Assembly (NCBI RefSeq): GCF_014196765.1
Contig: NZ_JACIEE010000004.1
Span: 418,435 to 482,434 of the forward strand
Origin: Mycoplana azooxidifex
GTDB lineage: Bacteria > Pseudomonadota > Alphaproteobacteria > Rhizobiales > Rhizobiaceae
Reading direction: 5' to 3'
DNA: 64,000 nt
This document shows positions 47,979-56,077 of the stretch, piece by piece. The notes under the pieces were generated by a model. It had not been told where the DNA came from and made no database searches. It saw nothing but the letters and a program-made list of their open reading frames with translations. The position numbers and the translations under genes are program-made. Every line of letters begins with the position of its first letter. Position 1 is the stretch's first letter.

Positions 47979-49178
47979 ATGGACACGCAGAACGTCATTT
48001 TCTATCTACCCTCGTCGATCTTCGTGATTCTTGCGTTTTTCTTTCTGCTCCTTTGGCGGCTCGGGCTTTCCTCTTCCTGGCAATGGGCGGCAGGGTTCGC
48101 GCAAACCGCATGCGGCTTTGCGCTCTCGTCATTCCCGATAGAACCAACCTTCGACCAATTCGTCTCCGGTGTCTTCTATACCGGTGCAGCCTATTGTTAT
48201 GGGAGCGCAATTCTCATCCATTTCGCGGAAAACAAGTGGTGGCCGGTGCGGCGTCCCGTTGCCATCGGCTTCATGGTGCCGCACACCTATCTGGTCCTCG
48301 TCGAACCAAGTCTTCGACTGGACCTGTTTCTGATCGAAATGGTGTTTGCCTTTCTCCTGGGCTTCTCCGTGTGGAAGGTTGCGCCGAAGGCCAAGCCTGC
48401 AGCAGATCTGGCGCTCGTTGCTGCAGGTGCGCTTGTCGTCGTCGACTGTCTGATCCGAGGGATATTGTTCACGTTCGTCTTCAGGACCAGTGAAGCGATG
48501 TCGGACTTCCTGCACTCCGCCTACAACATTTCTGTGCATGTCACGACCATTACGGTGTGTCTGCTTTTTCCCTTCGGCGCGATTGCCGCGATGACTGCCG
48601 CTGCGATTGACCGGCATAGGCATTCGGCTGGACGAGATCCATTGACGGGGCTTCTGAACCGCCGCGGTTTCAACGCGGCAGTCGAGGGCGCGGGCGACGC
48701 CATTGGCTTGAGTGGCGCCGTCGTGCTCTGCGACATCGATCATTTCAAGCAAATCAACGATACCTTCGGTCACGCCACGGGCGACCGTGTGATCGTCGAG
48801 GTGGGCAACAGGCTCTCGCAACTACAGGACGACCGCATGCATATCGCACGGTTTGGCGGAGAAGAGTTCGTCGTCTTCATGGACAGCGCGCGCGAAGACG
48901 ACGCGGCTCGCTGGGCAGAACGCGCCAGGCGCCACCTGGCAGCGTCCGACTGGTCCGCAGCGGGTATCACCGGCCAGGTCACGGCAAGTTTCGGCGTGGC
49001 CGAAATGAAGCGGTCCCTGATCGACCCCGCCATCGAGCGCGCCGATCGTGCCCTCTACCTCGCCAAGGTAGCCGGCCGAGACCGCGTTGCATCTGCCTCA
49101 TCTTTGCGCAGCGGCCAACGCGACTTTGTCGCGACAACGAGCGACAGCGCCGCCTGCAGCATGAACGCGCCGGGATAG
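47979..49178 (+). CDS. Membrane diguanylate cyclase (GGDEF)
   Basis: A 399-residue enzyme predicted to make cyclic di-GMP. The N-terminal half (about 1-215) has six or seven hydrophobic segments (YLPSSIFVILAFFFLLLW, ALVAAGALVVVDCLI, ITVCLLFPFGAIAAM). The GGDEF domain follows: RDPLTGLLNRRGFN, LCDIDHFKQINDTFGHATGD, RFGGEEFVVF with GGEEF at 293-297, and ASFGVAEM. The RxxD inhibitory site normally just before GGEEF is absent, so product inhibition by that site is unlikely. The start is ATG 47979. Monocistronic, in the accessory region after tRNA-Ser. Confidence 0.9.
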   Translation: MDTQNVIFYLPSSIFVILAFFFLLLWRLGLSSSWQWAAGFAQTACGFALSSFPIEPTFDQFVSGVFYTGAAYCYGSAILIHFAENKWWPVRRPVAIGFMVPHTYLVLVEPSLRLDLFLIEMVFAFLLGFSVWKVAPKAKPAADLALVAAGALVVVDCLIRGILFTFVFRTSEAMSDFLHSAYNISVHVTTITVCLLFPFGAIAAMTAAAIDRHRHSAGRDPLTGLLNRRGFNAAVEGAGDAIGLSGAVVLCDIDHFKQINDTFGHATGDRVIVEVGNRLSQLQDDRMHIARFGGEEFVVFMDSAREDDAARWAERARRHLAASDWSAAGITGQVTASFGVAEMKRSLIDPAIERADRALYLAKVAGRDRVASASSLRSGQRDFVATTSDSAACSMNAPG

Positions 49179-49306
49179 TTTTCGGCGCCCGGAAGCGCTT
49201 CACCGACGACTGTTGGAGATCGCGCTGGATAGCCGGATCTGGCCCTCAGGCATTATAGGACTTACAGTTCCTGTTGCACGAGATGCCCACACAGTGAGGC
49301 CAAGCC

Positions 49307-49522
49307 ATGCCGACGTTCACAGTCACGACCACCCTCAAGATAGAAGCAGACACCGCCGAGGAGGCTGCCCTGCTGATGTATCGCGCGCTCAGTAGAGGAT
49401 CGGTGCCTCTCCACTACCGGGTCACAAACGAGACAAAGGCAACGACGGATTTGGTGCTCGATCGAGAAAAGGCAGACGAATATGCCATGATCGATCACAC
49501 CGCCGACCCCGGCAACTGGTAA
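49307..49522 (+). CDS. Hypothetical 71-residue protein
   Basis: A small acidic protein, MPTFTVTTTLKIEADTAEEA at the start and YRVTNETKATTDLVLD in the middle; a beta-alpha-beta pattern without membrane segments. There is only a weak ribosome site (GTGAGG) upstream. I do not recognise the family. It converges with the DUF6880 gene 25 bp downstream. Confidence 0.5.
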   Translation: MPTFTVTTTLKIEADTAEEAALLMYRALSRGSVPLHYRVTNETKATTDLVLDREKADEYAMIDHTADPGNW

Positions 49523-49547
49523 GACGAGCGACTGCGCGCGACATACT

Positions 49548-50987
49548 TTAGTCGACCAGGCGCCAGAAGCCATGCTTCTTGCCGTGTCGCCGTCTGATAT
49601 CCGCGACATATGCATCGTGGGCGGGAAATTCGCCGAAGTCAGCGACATGTCGGGCGAGCGTCGCGCATTCGGCCAGATGGCGAACCGCGTGCTTGTATCG
49701 GGCCGCGCGGGCGCGTTCGAGCGCGAACTCGACCATCGCGCGCAGGACGATTGTCGCGGCAAGCGGATGCTTCTCGGCCAGAACCTCGGCGGCCGGCGTC
49801 AGAAGCTCGTAAAGATCGCCGTCCAGTTCCTTGCCTCGCCGTAGAACGAGCCTTGCGACTTCACTTGGCGTGGCCCAGGAGACGAAGAAGCGCAGGGCCT
49901 GGTGAACGTTCGGCACAGATTGCGCAAAGGCGAATGCCCGCTCCTCGGCTTCCAGGTCATCGAAGTCCGGCAGGCGTTTCAGGAACGCCCTCAGGTGCCG
50001 GTCGTCCAATGCGCGCTCGAAGCACTGCCAGCGGAATGCCTGAGCCTCCTCCGTGCGCTCCAGCGCGTCCAGGGCGTCGATCCTGGCCTGCTGCCACGCG
50101 TAGGCGATGTCTCGTGGCTCTGTTGTGTCGACCCGCTCGACGGCCTCCAGCGCTTCCTGCGCACGACCGGCAGCAAGCAGACGCCGGCTGACCTCCGCTG
50201 CCACCGTCGGGACGGCGAGCGAGGCTGCGCTCTGCTGGGCGATGTAACCGTCGACGTCACCCTGGACGTCCGCGATCTCCTGCAGGGCGACCTGCACGGC
50301 GATATCGCGGCGACGACCAGGGGTCTCATCCTCATGGATCGATCCCTGGCTGCTCCATCCAGTGACCTTGTGTTCCTTCTCTCTCGCCCCCTCCACCGGC
50401 TCATTCGCCCATGCCATGAACAGGGCCTTGAGCCGGTCCAGGCCAGTTGACCCGAGCGCCGGCGCTAGCGCTGTGATCAGATTGTCGAATTGACCGTAGC
50501 CATTGTCTCTCAGCGATCGGAAGGCGCGTTCGGCGAGATCCTTGCCGTCAATTCCAGCCGACTGGGCGGCGATCGTGCCGAGATCCATGCACGCGTCGTG
50601 GAAGATCGCGATGATCGTCCCGCTGCCGTCACTGCATCGTTCGAATATCGAATCTGCCGGCGCCTGGAATTGCCACATCAGTTCCAGGGCTTCGTCAGGA
50701 TCGTTGGGCGCAATGGTGTTGACAATCGTGGAGCGCAGCGTCTGAAGGTCGTTCCTTAGCGTCTTGATCTTGCGCCAGTCCACGAACGTCCGGGACCGGC
50801 TGATCGATGAGAGCCGCTTTCTGACCTCCCGGACAACCTCGTCGCCATGTCCTGTGCCGGCAAGTTCGAGCCGGAGCCGTCGCTTGTGGGCAGCGCTTCC
50901 GGTACTGATCTCGATCAGGAGTTCAGCCAGGCGTTCTACGCCAAGCGCCTCCAGGTTCTTGACGTTGAGTGTCGTCTTCGATGCCAT
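49548..50987 (-). CDS. DUF6880-family protein
   Basis: A 479-residue, mostly helical protein. The N-terminal block LNVKNLEALGVERLAELLIEIS, KRRLRLELAG and FVDWRKIKTLRNDLQTLR matches the family now called DUF6880, common in Rhizobiales. The middle consists of TPR-like helix pairs (RLLAAGRAQEALEAVERVD, ARIDALDALERTEEAQAF). It ends in HAVRHLAECATLARHVADFG and RRRHGKKHGFWRLVD, a tail shared by this family. It has no catalytic motif, membrane segment or partner gene, and the function is unknown. Confidence 0.7.
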   Translation of the reverse strand: MASKTTLNVKNLEALGVERLAELLIEISTGSAAHKRRLRLELAGTGHGDEVVREVRKRLSSISRSRTFVDWRKIKTLRNDLQTLRSTIVNTIAPNDPDEALELMWQFQAPADSIFERCSDGSGTIIAIFHDACMDLGTIAAQSAGIDGKDLAERAFRSLRDNGYGQFDNLITALAPALGSTGLDRLKALFMAWANEPVEGAREKEHKVTGWSSQGSIHEDETPGRRRDIAVQVALQEIADVQGDVDGYIAQQSAASLAVPTVAAEVSRRLLAAGRAQEALEAVERVDTTEPRDIAYAWQQARIDALDALERTEEAQAFRWQCFERALDDRHLRAFLKRLPDFDDLEAEERAFAFAQSVPNVHQALRFFVSWATPSEVARLVLRRGKELDGDLYELLTPAAEVLAEKHPLAATIVLRAMVEFALERARAARYKHAVRHLAECATLARHVADFGEFPAHDAYVADIRRRHGKKHGFWRLVD

Positions 50988-51112
50988 CCGTTCTTCCGAG
51001 CTTGGATTCGGCGCAAGCTATCGCCAAACGGGGAGCCGCATCAACAACGTAGCGGCGAAGTCACAGAATGAACTGAAGCTCAGCCGACGCTGGCAAGCCC
51101 AGGATCGCCGAC

Positions 51113-51134
51113 TGCGACATGCCTGCAAGGGTAT
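51113..51134 (+). repeat. Right copy of the tRNA-Ser-derived direct repeat
   Basis: Matches tRNA-Ser positions 47664-47685 at 20 of 22 bases. Similarity stops at both ends, so it is not a full tRNA or tRNA 3' end. It lies in the spacer between the DUF6880 and methyltransferase-like genes. Confidence 0.6.
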
Positions 51135-51212
51135 TCCACCAGGTATTCTGGTGCTTTCTGCACCGCGCCCATGCTACGAGACGCCTGCAACGCAACACAA
51201 CGAGATACGCCG

Positions 51213-51887
51213 ATGCTTCCCTGGATTCAGCTTGATCGCGCGACCATTCCCGGCGATGGGGGCGAGTTACGCCTGAAGCAGCGCGGTAGCGAATTTTCCA
51301 TCATGCTCGGCTCGACGGAGCTGATGAACAGCAGGCTGAGCGGTTCTGAAGAGGCACTGGCTACACTATGCTGTGAGCGGATTGCAGGGCGGAAAAACGC
51401 CAGCATCCTGATCGGCGGCCTCGGCATGGGCTTTACATTGCGGGCCGCCCTCGGCGGACTGCCAGATGATGCCCGAGTCACGGTCGCAGAACTCGTTCCG
51501 GCCGTGGTCGATTGGGCGCGGGGACCGATGTCAGGTCTCCACGAAGGCACGCTCGACGATCCACGTGTCGATATCCGCATAGGTGATGTCGGCGCGCTGA
51601 TCCGGTCGCAGAAAACGGCTTACGATGCCATCCTGCTCGATGTCGACAATGGTCCCGATGGGTTGACGCGCGCCTCCAACGACAGCCTCTATAACCACAG
51701 CGGTCTTCGTGCCGCCAAGGTTGCGCTGCGCGCGAACGGCGTGCTTGCGGTCTGGTCGTCCGCACCGGACAGTGCTTTTACACGTCGATTGCGGGAGGTG
51801 GGCTTTGCCACCGACGAGGTGAACGTGCGCGCCAATGGGAAACGCGGTGGCGCCCGCCATGTATTGTGGATGGCAACCAAACGGTAA
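51213..51887 (+). CDS. Spermidine-synthase-like SAM-binding protein
   Basis: A 224-residue Rossmann protein. The N-terminal strand LDRATIPGDGGELRLKQRGSEF and ILIGGLGMGFTLRAALG (nucleotide loop), VTVAELVPAVVDWA, VDIRIGDVGALI, YDAILLDVDNGPDGL and VALRANGVLAVWSSAP resemble the polyamine synthase / class I methyltransferase fold. It is shorter than true spermidine synthase and lacks its N-terminal beta domain, so aminopropyl transfer is doubtful. The start is ATG 51213. No operon partner. Confidence 0.78.
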   Translation: MLPWIQLDRATIPGDGGELRLKQRGSEFSIMLGSTELMNSRLSGSEEALATLCCERIAGRKNASILIGGLGMGFTLRAALGGLPDDARVTVAELVPAVVDWARGPMSGLHEGTLDDPRVDIRIGDVGALIRSQKTAYDAILLDVDNGPDGLTRASNDSLYNHSGLRAAKVALRANGVLAVWSSAPDSAFTRRLREVGFATDEVNVRANGKRGGARHVLWMATKR

Positions 51888-51950
51888 CATCTCGGCTATG
51901 CGCGAACCGCCACCGACGCCGGAGCGCTGGGCAAAGCCCAAAGTATCGGT

Positions 51951-53192
51951 TCACACGGACAGACTGAGCGTCTTCTCGCGTTCGATGTAGTCGCGCTGCT
52001 TGTCGGTGATGTAGTCGCGCACGATCGGCGCGGCGTCGCGGGAGCGCGACAGCTGCATATGGAAGACGAGCTGGCTGCCGGTACTAAACATCATCTCCGC
52101 GCTGATCAGGTAGAATTCCCACATGCGTGCGAAGCGCTCGTCGTAGAGCGCGATCACCTTGTCGCGGTTGGTCTCGAAGCGGTCTGCCCAATGGGCGAGC
52201 GTCGTTGCGTAGTGAACGCGCAGAAACTCCAGATCCGTGACCCAGAGGCTGTTTCGCTCGACAACCTCGAACACTTCGGAAAGCGCCGGCGAGTAGGCTC
52301 CGGGAAAAATATACTTCCGCAGCCATGCGCTCGCCATGCCCGGCGGGCTCATGTGCCCGATCGAATGCAAGAGCGCCAGGCCGTCATCCGGCATCAAGGC
52401 GTTCAGCTTCTTGAAGAATTCGTCATAGTGATGGACGCCGACATGCTCGAACATGCCGACGGAAACGATGCGGTCGAATGACCCCTCGACGTCCCGATAA
52501 TCCTTCAGCTCGAAACGGACGCGATCGGCAAGCCCGGCTTTCTCGGCCCTCTGTGTGGCCAGCGCCTGCTGTTCCTTGGAAAGCGTCACGCCGAGAACGT
52601 CCACATCCTCCAGTGTCGCGAGATAGAGCGCGAGATCGCCCCAGCCGCAACCGATATCGAGCACCTTCATTCCGGGTTTCAGTCCGAGCTTGCTGGCGAG
52701 AAGCCGGAGTTTGTTGCGCTGGGCCTGCTCGAGAGTTTCGCCCTGCTCCCGGAAATAGGCGCAGGAATACAGCATGTTCTCGTCGAGAAACAGCCTGTAG
52801 AAATCGTTGCCGAGATCGTAGTGGTGAGCGACGTTCTGCTGCGCCTGCCCCTTGCGGTTCGACTGCTGGCGCTTGCGGAAGCGCATCTTGATGGCGCGCA
52901 GTACCTTCTGGATCGGATAGGAACCGAGCGAAAGCCGGTTGATCGAGAAGAGCGTCAGGAAATCCCGCAGCGTCGAGCCCTCCTCGAACCGCATCGTTCC
53001 ATCCATGTAGGCTTCCCCGGCCGCAAGCTCGGCATTGAAGACCAACGTCCGGTAGAGCCTTTTGTCGGTCAGTCTCATCGTCACCTGCGGGCCGGGCGCC
53101 CCCTTGAAAACATGGCGTTTTCCGTCAGCATCGATGACAGTCAGGCACCCCTTGCGTATGAACGACTTCATCATGTGCGAAAGTGGAAACAT
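51951..53192 (-). CDS. cfa: Cyclopropane-fatty-acyl-phospholipid synthase
   Basis: Methylenates unsaturated acyl chains of membrane phospholipids with SAM. The 413-residue product has the expected motifs: HHYDLGNDFYRLFLD, YSCAYFREQGETLEQAQ, VLDIGCGWGDLALYLA (SAM loop), VGVTLSKEQ-type segment, VSVGMFEHVG, and FIFPGAYSPAL-like KYIFPGAYSPALSE near the C-terminus. The start is ATG 53192. Such enzymes aid acid and stress survival in rhizobia. Single gene, with a 34-bp inverted repeat upstream that belongs to the preceding unit. Confidence 0.92.
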   Translation of the reverse strand: MFPLSHMMKSFIRKGCLTVIDADGKRHVFKGAPGPQVTMRLTDKRLYRTLVFNAELAAGEAYMDGTMRFEEGSTLRDFLTLFSINRLSLGSYPIQKVLRAIKMRFRKRQQSNRKGQAQQNVAHHYDLGNDFYRLFLDENMLYSCAYFREQGETLEQAQRNKLRLLASKLGLKPGMKVLDIGCGWGDLALYLATLEDVDVLGVTLSKEQQALATQRAEKAGLADRVRFELKDYRDVEGSFDRIVSVGMFEHVGVHHYDEFFKKLNALMPDDGLALLHSIGHMSPPGMASAWLRKYIFPGAYSPALSEVFEVVERNSLWVTDLEFLRVHYATTLAHWADRFETNRDKVIALYDERFARMWEFYLISAEMMFSTGSQLVFHMQLSRSRDAAPIVRDYITDKQRDYIEREKTLSLSV

Positions 53193-53329
53193 GAGCGCCT
53201 CGAGTTGCTGTTGATGCCGAGAAGTCCGGCTGCCCAACTCTCATCTGTTCGACGGAAATTTACAATGCTTGCCGGAAGTCGCTTTCTCTTCCGTTGACCA
53301 GTCCCGCCCGAGATCGGCTCCAAACCTCG

Positions 53330-53363
53330 ACCTACCCCTGGCCAGGCAGGGCCAGGGGTAGGT
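53330..53363 (-). terminator. 34-bp inverted repeat, probable terminator
   Basis: ACCTACCCCTGGCC pairs perfectly with GGCCAGGGGTAGGT over a 6-nt loop, 38 bp downstream of the membrane-protein stop (leftward). The T content after it is low. Confidence 0.5.
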
Positions 53364-53401
53364 CTGACATAGACCGCGTGCGCCTGCGATTGGTTATCGC
53401 G

Positions 53402-53893
53402 TCAATGGTGCGCCGCAGTCCTCCCCTGCCTGCGGAGATACAGGACCTGCGCCGTCAGGCCGATGACGAGAATGACGAGAAGGCTGGCCTGGGACCCGAG
53501 AAGGAGGGGCGAGCTCAGGTCGGTGACGAAGGGATGACCGTCCGGAACACGACGCAGGGTCTCGCTGACGGTCGGCACCATCAGCAGAAATACGGTGAGG
53601 CTCAGACAGACTGTCTCGATGTATCTCCGAGGACGTCCCAGCCAAGAAAGTCGCCAGACACCATAACCGGCGACCAGCAGCACGATCGTCGCAGCGCCGA
53701 TGCCGTAGCTCACCGACTGATGCGCGACGAGGAACACCGTCGCCGCCCCGATCAGCATCGAGACGAAGTAGGCGACGCCGGGCCCCGAGCGAGGCACGAT
53801 CCGCCCGTGGCGTGCAAGCATGTAGACTGCCAGCGGTATGGCAGGCAGGCTGCCGAGCGTATGCACCCAGCCGAGTGGTGAAATTCCAAACAT
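53402..53893 (-). CDS. Small multi-pass membrane protein, DUF2306-like
   Basis: A 163-residue inner-membrane protein with four predicted transmembrane segments. MFGISPLGWVHTLGSLPAIPLA, VAYFVSMLIGAATVFLV and LVILVIGLTAQVLYL mark it; the WVHTLGSLPAIP motif and following GG-like turns resemble DUF2306 proteins. The start is ATG 53893; a much longer upstream frame is not hydrophobic or conserved. It lies downstream of the TetR and NTF2-like genes on the same strand with a 274-bp gap. Function unknown. Confidence 0.65.
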   Translation of the reverse strand: MFGISPLGWVHTLGSLPAIPLAVYMLARHGRIVPRSGPGVAYFVSMLIGAATVFLVAHQSVSYGIGAATIVLLVAGYGVWRLSWLGRPRRYIETVCLSLTVFLLMVPTVSETLRRVPDGHPFVTDLSSPLLLGSQASLLVILVIGLTAQVLYLRRQGRTAAHH

Positions 53894-54167
53894 ATCGTCT
53901 CCTTTGCGGTCCTCGAGGACGAGGGTGGGTCGTTCTGTTCTGTCGATCTCGGCGCGCGCCGGCACTCGCGGCGGACAGTATCTCTGATGGCCGTTCACGA
54001 TCATCACCGACGGCGCACGCATGGCTCGTTCAACGGCTCCTGGCCGGCATGGTAAAAATTCATCTGGTCCGTCGTCATCGAAAATTCTCTCAACTAGTAG
54101 GTAGGCCAGGAAGGCAAATTTCGCCGACTCCACGGGCCCGGCCACAACCAGATTTCGACCTTTCCGG

Positions 54168-54701
54168 CTATGAAAAGTACAACTCGTTCAATCCCGTACG
54201 CAGCAATTCCTGCTGCAGGTCCGATCCATCGACGGGCAGGAGGGTCCGTTTCGCGATCATCCAGCGGCCATCACGCCGTTCGAGTTCCCAGCGGTTCACC
54301 ACGACCCGGTGTATTCGGTATCCCGTCGATGCGCCGTGATTTGGCAGGTTGCGCGGCGGGCCGTCATGATCCAGATGAACGATCATAAGGTAGGAGGTCA
54401 CAACCGCGGTATCGCCCCGCAGATCGACAAGGGGCAGGCCGGCAAAATGAGCGAGCCCGCTGCGAATGGCCTCGTCATGCTCCGCTCTCTGTATGAACGC
54501 GGCAATCGCCTTCGCGCCCTCGGCGCCGTCCAGTGTCGGACCACGATCGAAGACGCCGTCCTCACTGTAGACCGACGATGTGTAACCGGCATGCCCTGTA
54601 TCAGCACTTGGCGGGTGCGATGCGATCAGGTCGTAGATCGCAAGCTTGTCTTCGATCGTGCGGAGCCTGCTCTCCAGATCGGTTGAGCCAAGGGGGTTCA
54701 T
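54168..54701 (-). CDS. NTF2-like (SnoaL) family protein
   Basis: A 177-residue single-domain protein of the nuclear-transport-factor-2 fold. LESRLRTIEDKLAIYDLIASH, YSEDGVFDRGPTLDG, HFAGLPLVDLRGDTAVVTSYL and YRIHRVVVNRWELERRDGRWMI are the helix and sheet elements of SnoaL-like hydrolases/isomerases or ring-hydroxylating beta subunits. There is no cofactor motif. ATG 54701 overlaps the TetR stop by 4 bp, so it is co-translated with the regulator and probably under its control. Substrate unknown. Confidence 0.78.
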   Translation of the reverse strand: MNPLGSTDLESRLRTIEDKLAIYDLIASHPPSADTGHAGYTSSVYSEDGVFDRGPTLDGAEGAKAIAAFIQRAEHDEAIRSGLAHFAGLPLVDLRGDTAVVTSYLMIVHLDHDGPPRNLPNHGASTGYRIHRVVVNRWELERRDGRWMIAKRTLLPVDGSDLQQELLRTGLNELYFS

Positions 54702-55309
54702 ATTGGCCTCCTCTCGTCTCGATCATGACCGTGCGAAGCGAGCCGCTCCAAAAGCGGGCCTGTCACGACGCCGAACATCTTCGGATCGCCATAGGCGCGC
54801 GCCGAAAGCATCGCGCCGTGAACCGTCGCCATGAACACTTCCGCCTCGGCACGCGGGGTGCTCGCCAGTTGGAGTTGGCCGTGGCGCGAACCGCGCTCCA
54901 GCACGGAAGTCAGCCACGCAGACAGGGAGCGGAAATGCGCCCGGACCTCAAGGCCAACTTCCTCGGGCAGAACGGGGAGTTGGCTTGCCAGCAGCGCGCA
55001 GACACAAAACGGCGCGCTCGCATCCGCGATGCAGGCCTGCCAATACCCGGTGTAGGAGCGGAGCTGTTCGAGCGGATCGGATACCTGACGTTCGAGGTTC
55101 GCCAATCCTGCTTCGGCATTCTGCCGATGCCGCGCAACCAGCGTTCGAACCAGATCGACCTTGCTGGGGAAATGGTGATGGATGCTCGCCTTGCGGATCC
55201 CGACCACATCGGCAATGTCGGCATAGCTGAAGCCGTTGTAGCCGCCAGCGACGATCAGGGAACGCGCGCAGGCCAGGATATCGTCTGAGGTGGTGGACAG
55301 GTTGCTCAT
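54698..55309 (-). CDS. TetR-family regulator
   Basis: A 203-residue repressor. The N-terminal helix-turn-helix ILACARSLIVAGGYNGFSYADIADVVGIRKASIHHHFPSK is canonical, and the C-terminal helical ligand domain (about 80-195) begins LRSYTGYWQACIADAS. A perfect 8+8 palindrome sits 3 bp upstream of its ATG, which fits autorepression. It controls at least itself and the NTF2-like gene. The ligand is unknown. Confidence 0.9.
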   Translation of the reverse strand: MSNLSTTSDDILACARSLIVAGGYNGFSYADIADVVGIRKASIHHHFPSKVDLVRTLVARHRQNAEAGLANLERQVSDPLEQLRSYTGYWQACIADASAPFCVCALLASQLPVLPEEVGLEVRAHFRSLSAWLTSVLERGSRHGQLQLASTPRAEAEVFMATVHGAMLSARAYGDPKMFGVVTGPLLERLASHGHDRDERRPI

Positions 55310-55312
55310 TCC

Positions 55313-55336
55313 ACACCCTACCTTCTGATAGGGTGT
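55313..55336. promoter_or_regulatory. TetR operator palindrome
   Basis: ACACCCTA-N8-TAGGGTGT, perfect 8-bp arms, beginning 3 bp upstream of the TetR start codon. Confidence 0.65.
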
Positions 55337-55459
55337 CCGTCAAGCGTTCGCCAATGTGAGCGCATTCGGTCGAGCTTGCGGTAGGCCATGCCGTGGACGC
55401 GCCCGGAATCTTTGGAGGGGCCGGGCGGCTCCCGTTTGCCCGTGCTTGCGTCGTTCGGC

Positions 55460-55921
55460 TCAGGCAGCCTGGCGGCCCTCGCCGGCAACGATGGTGAGGC
55501 CGAACTCGCCTGCCACGGCAGCGACCTGTTCAGGCGTTTCCGGTTTGCAGAGTTCGATCATCGGGAAGAAGGACTCAAAGCCGCCCGGCGTGACGACCAC
55601 CATCAACGCGCCTTCCTCGCTGCCGATGTTCTCGAACCGGTGGGGAATGCCGCGGGGAAGGGCGATGCATCCGCCCGCTGTCAGTTCGAGATAGTCGCCA
55701 GCGCACCAGAAGCCGAAGTGGCCTTTCAACACCCGGAAGAACTCGTCCTCGCGCTCGTGGACGTGAAGCGGCGGCCCTTCGCCGGGGGCGACGAAGGCCT
55801 CGAACATTCCGAATGTCCCGCCGGTGTTGGCGGCCATCATGCGGATGACATGCCTGCCGAACGCCATCGCCGGCGTTCCGTGTCCGGCGGGGGATGCCGC
55901 TGCGCGCGAGAACGTGTTCAT
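55460..55921 (-). CDS. Cupin domain protein
   Basis: A 153-residue single-domain cupin. Motif 1 is PPLHVHEREDEFFRVLKGHFGFWCAG (HxH, Glu, then Glu/Gly) and motif 2 is PRGIPHRFENIGSE with the distal His, so a metal site is likely. The C-terminus (EQVAAVAGEFGLTIV) is helical. It is 156 bp downstream of the MocR-type gene, same strand. It could be a dioxygenase, isomerase or ligand-binding protein; the sequence does not decide. Confidence 0.82.
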   Translation of the reverse strand: MNTFSRAAASPAGHGTPAMAFGRHVIRMMAANTGGTFGMFEAFVAPGEGPPLHVHEREDEFFRVLKGHFGFWCAGDYLELTAGGCIALPRGIPHRFENIGSEEGALMVVVTPGGFESFFPMIELCKPETPEQVAAVAGEFGLTIVAGEGRQAA

Positions 55922-56077
55922 GCTGGGTCTCCGGTTCTCTGTTGCATAGCCAGCGCCGCAATTGCGGCGGCGTCGGTGCGAACCGTGGCTCGCAACCGAC
56001 TTATGCCCCGCCCGCCTGCCACGCGGTGTTCCCCGGGGCACAGTGGCCGTTCCCGGAGGTCGGGTGCCGATGCACAA

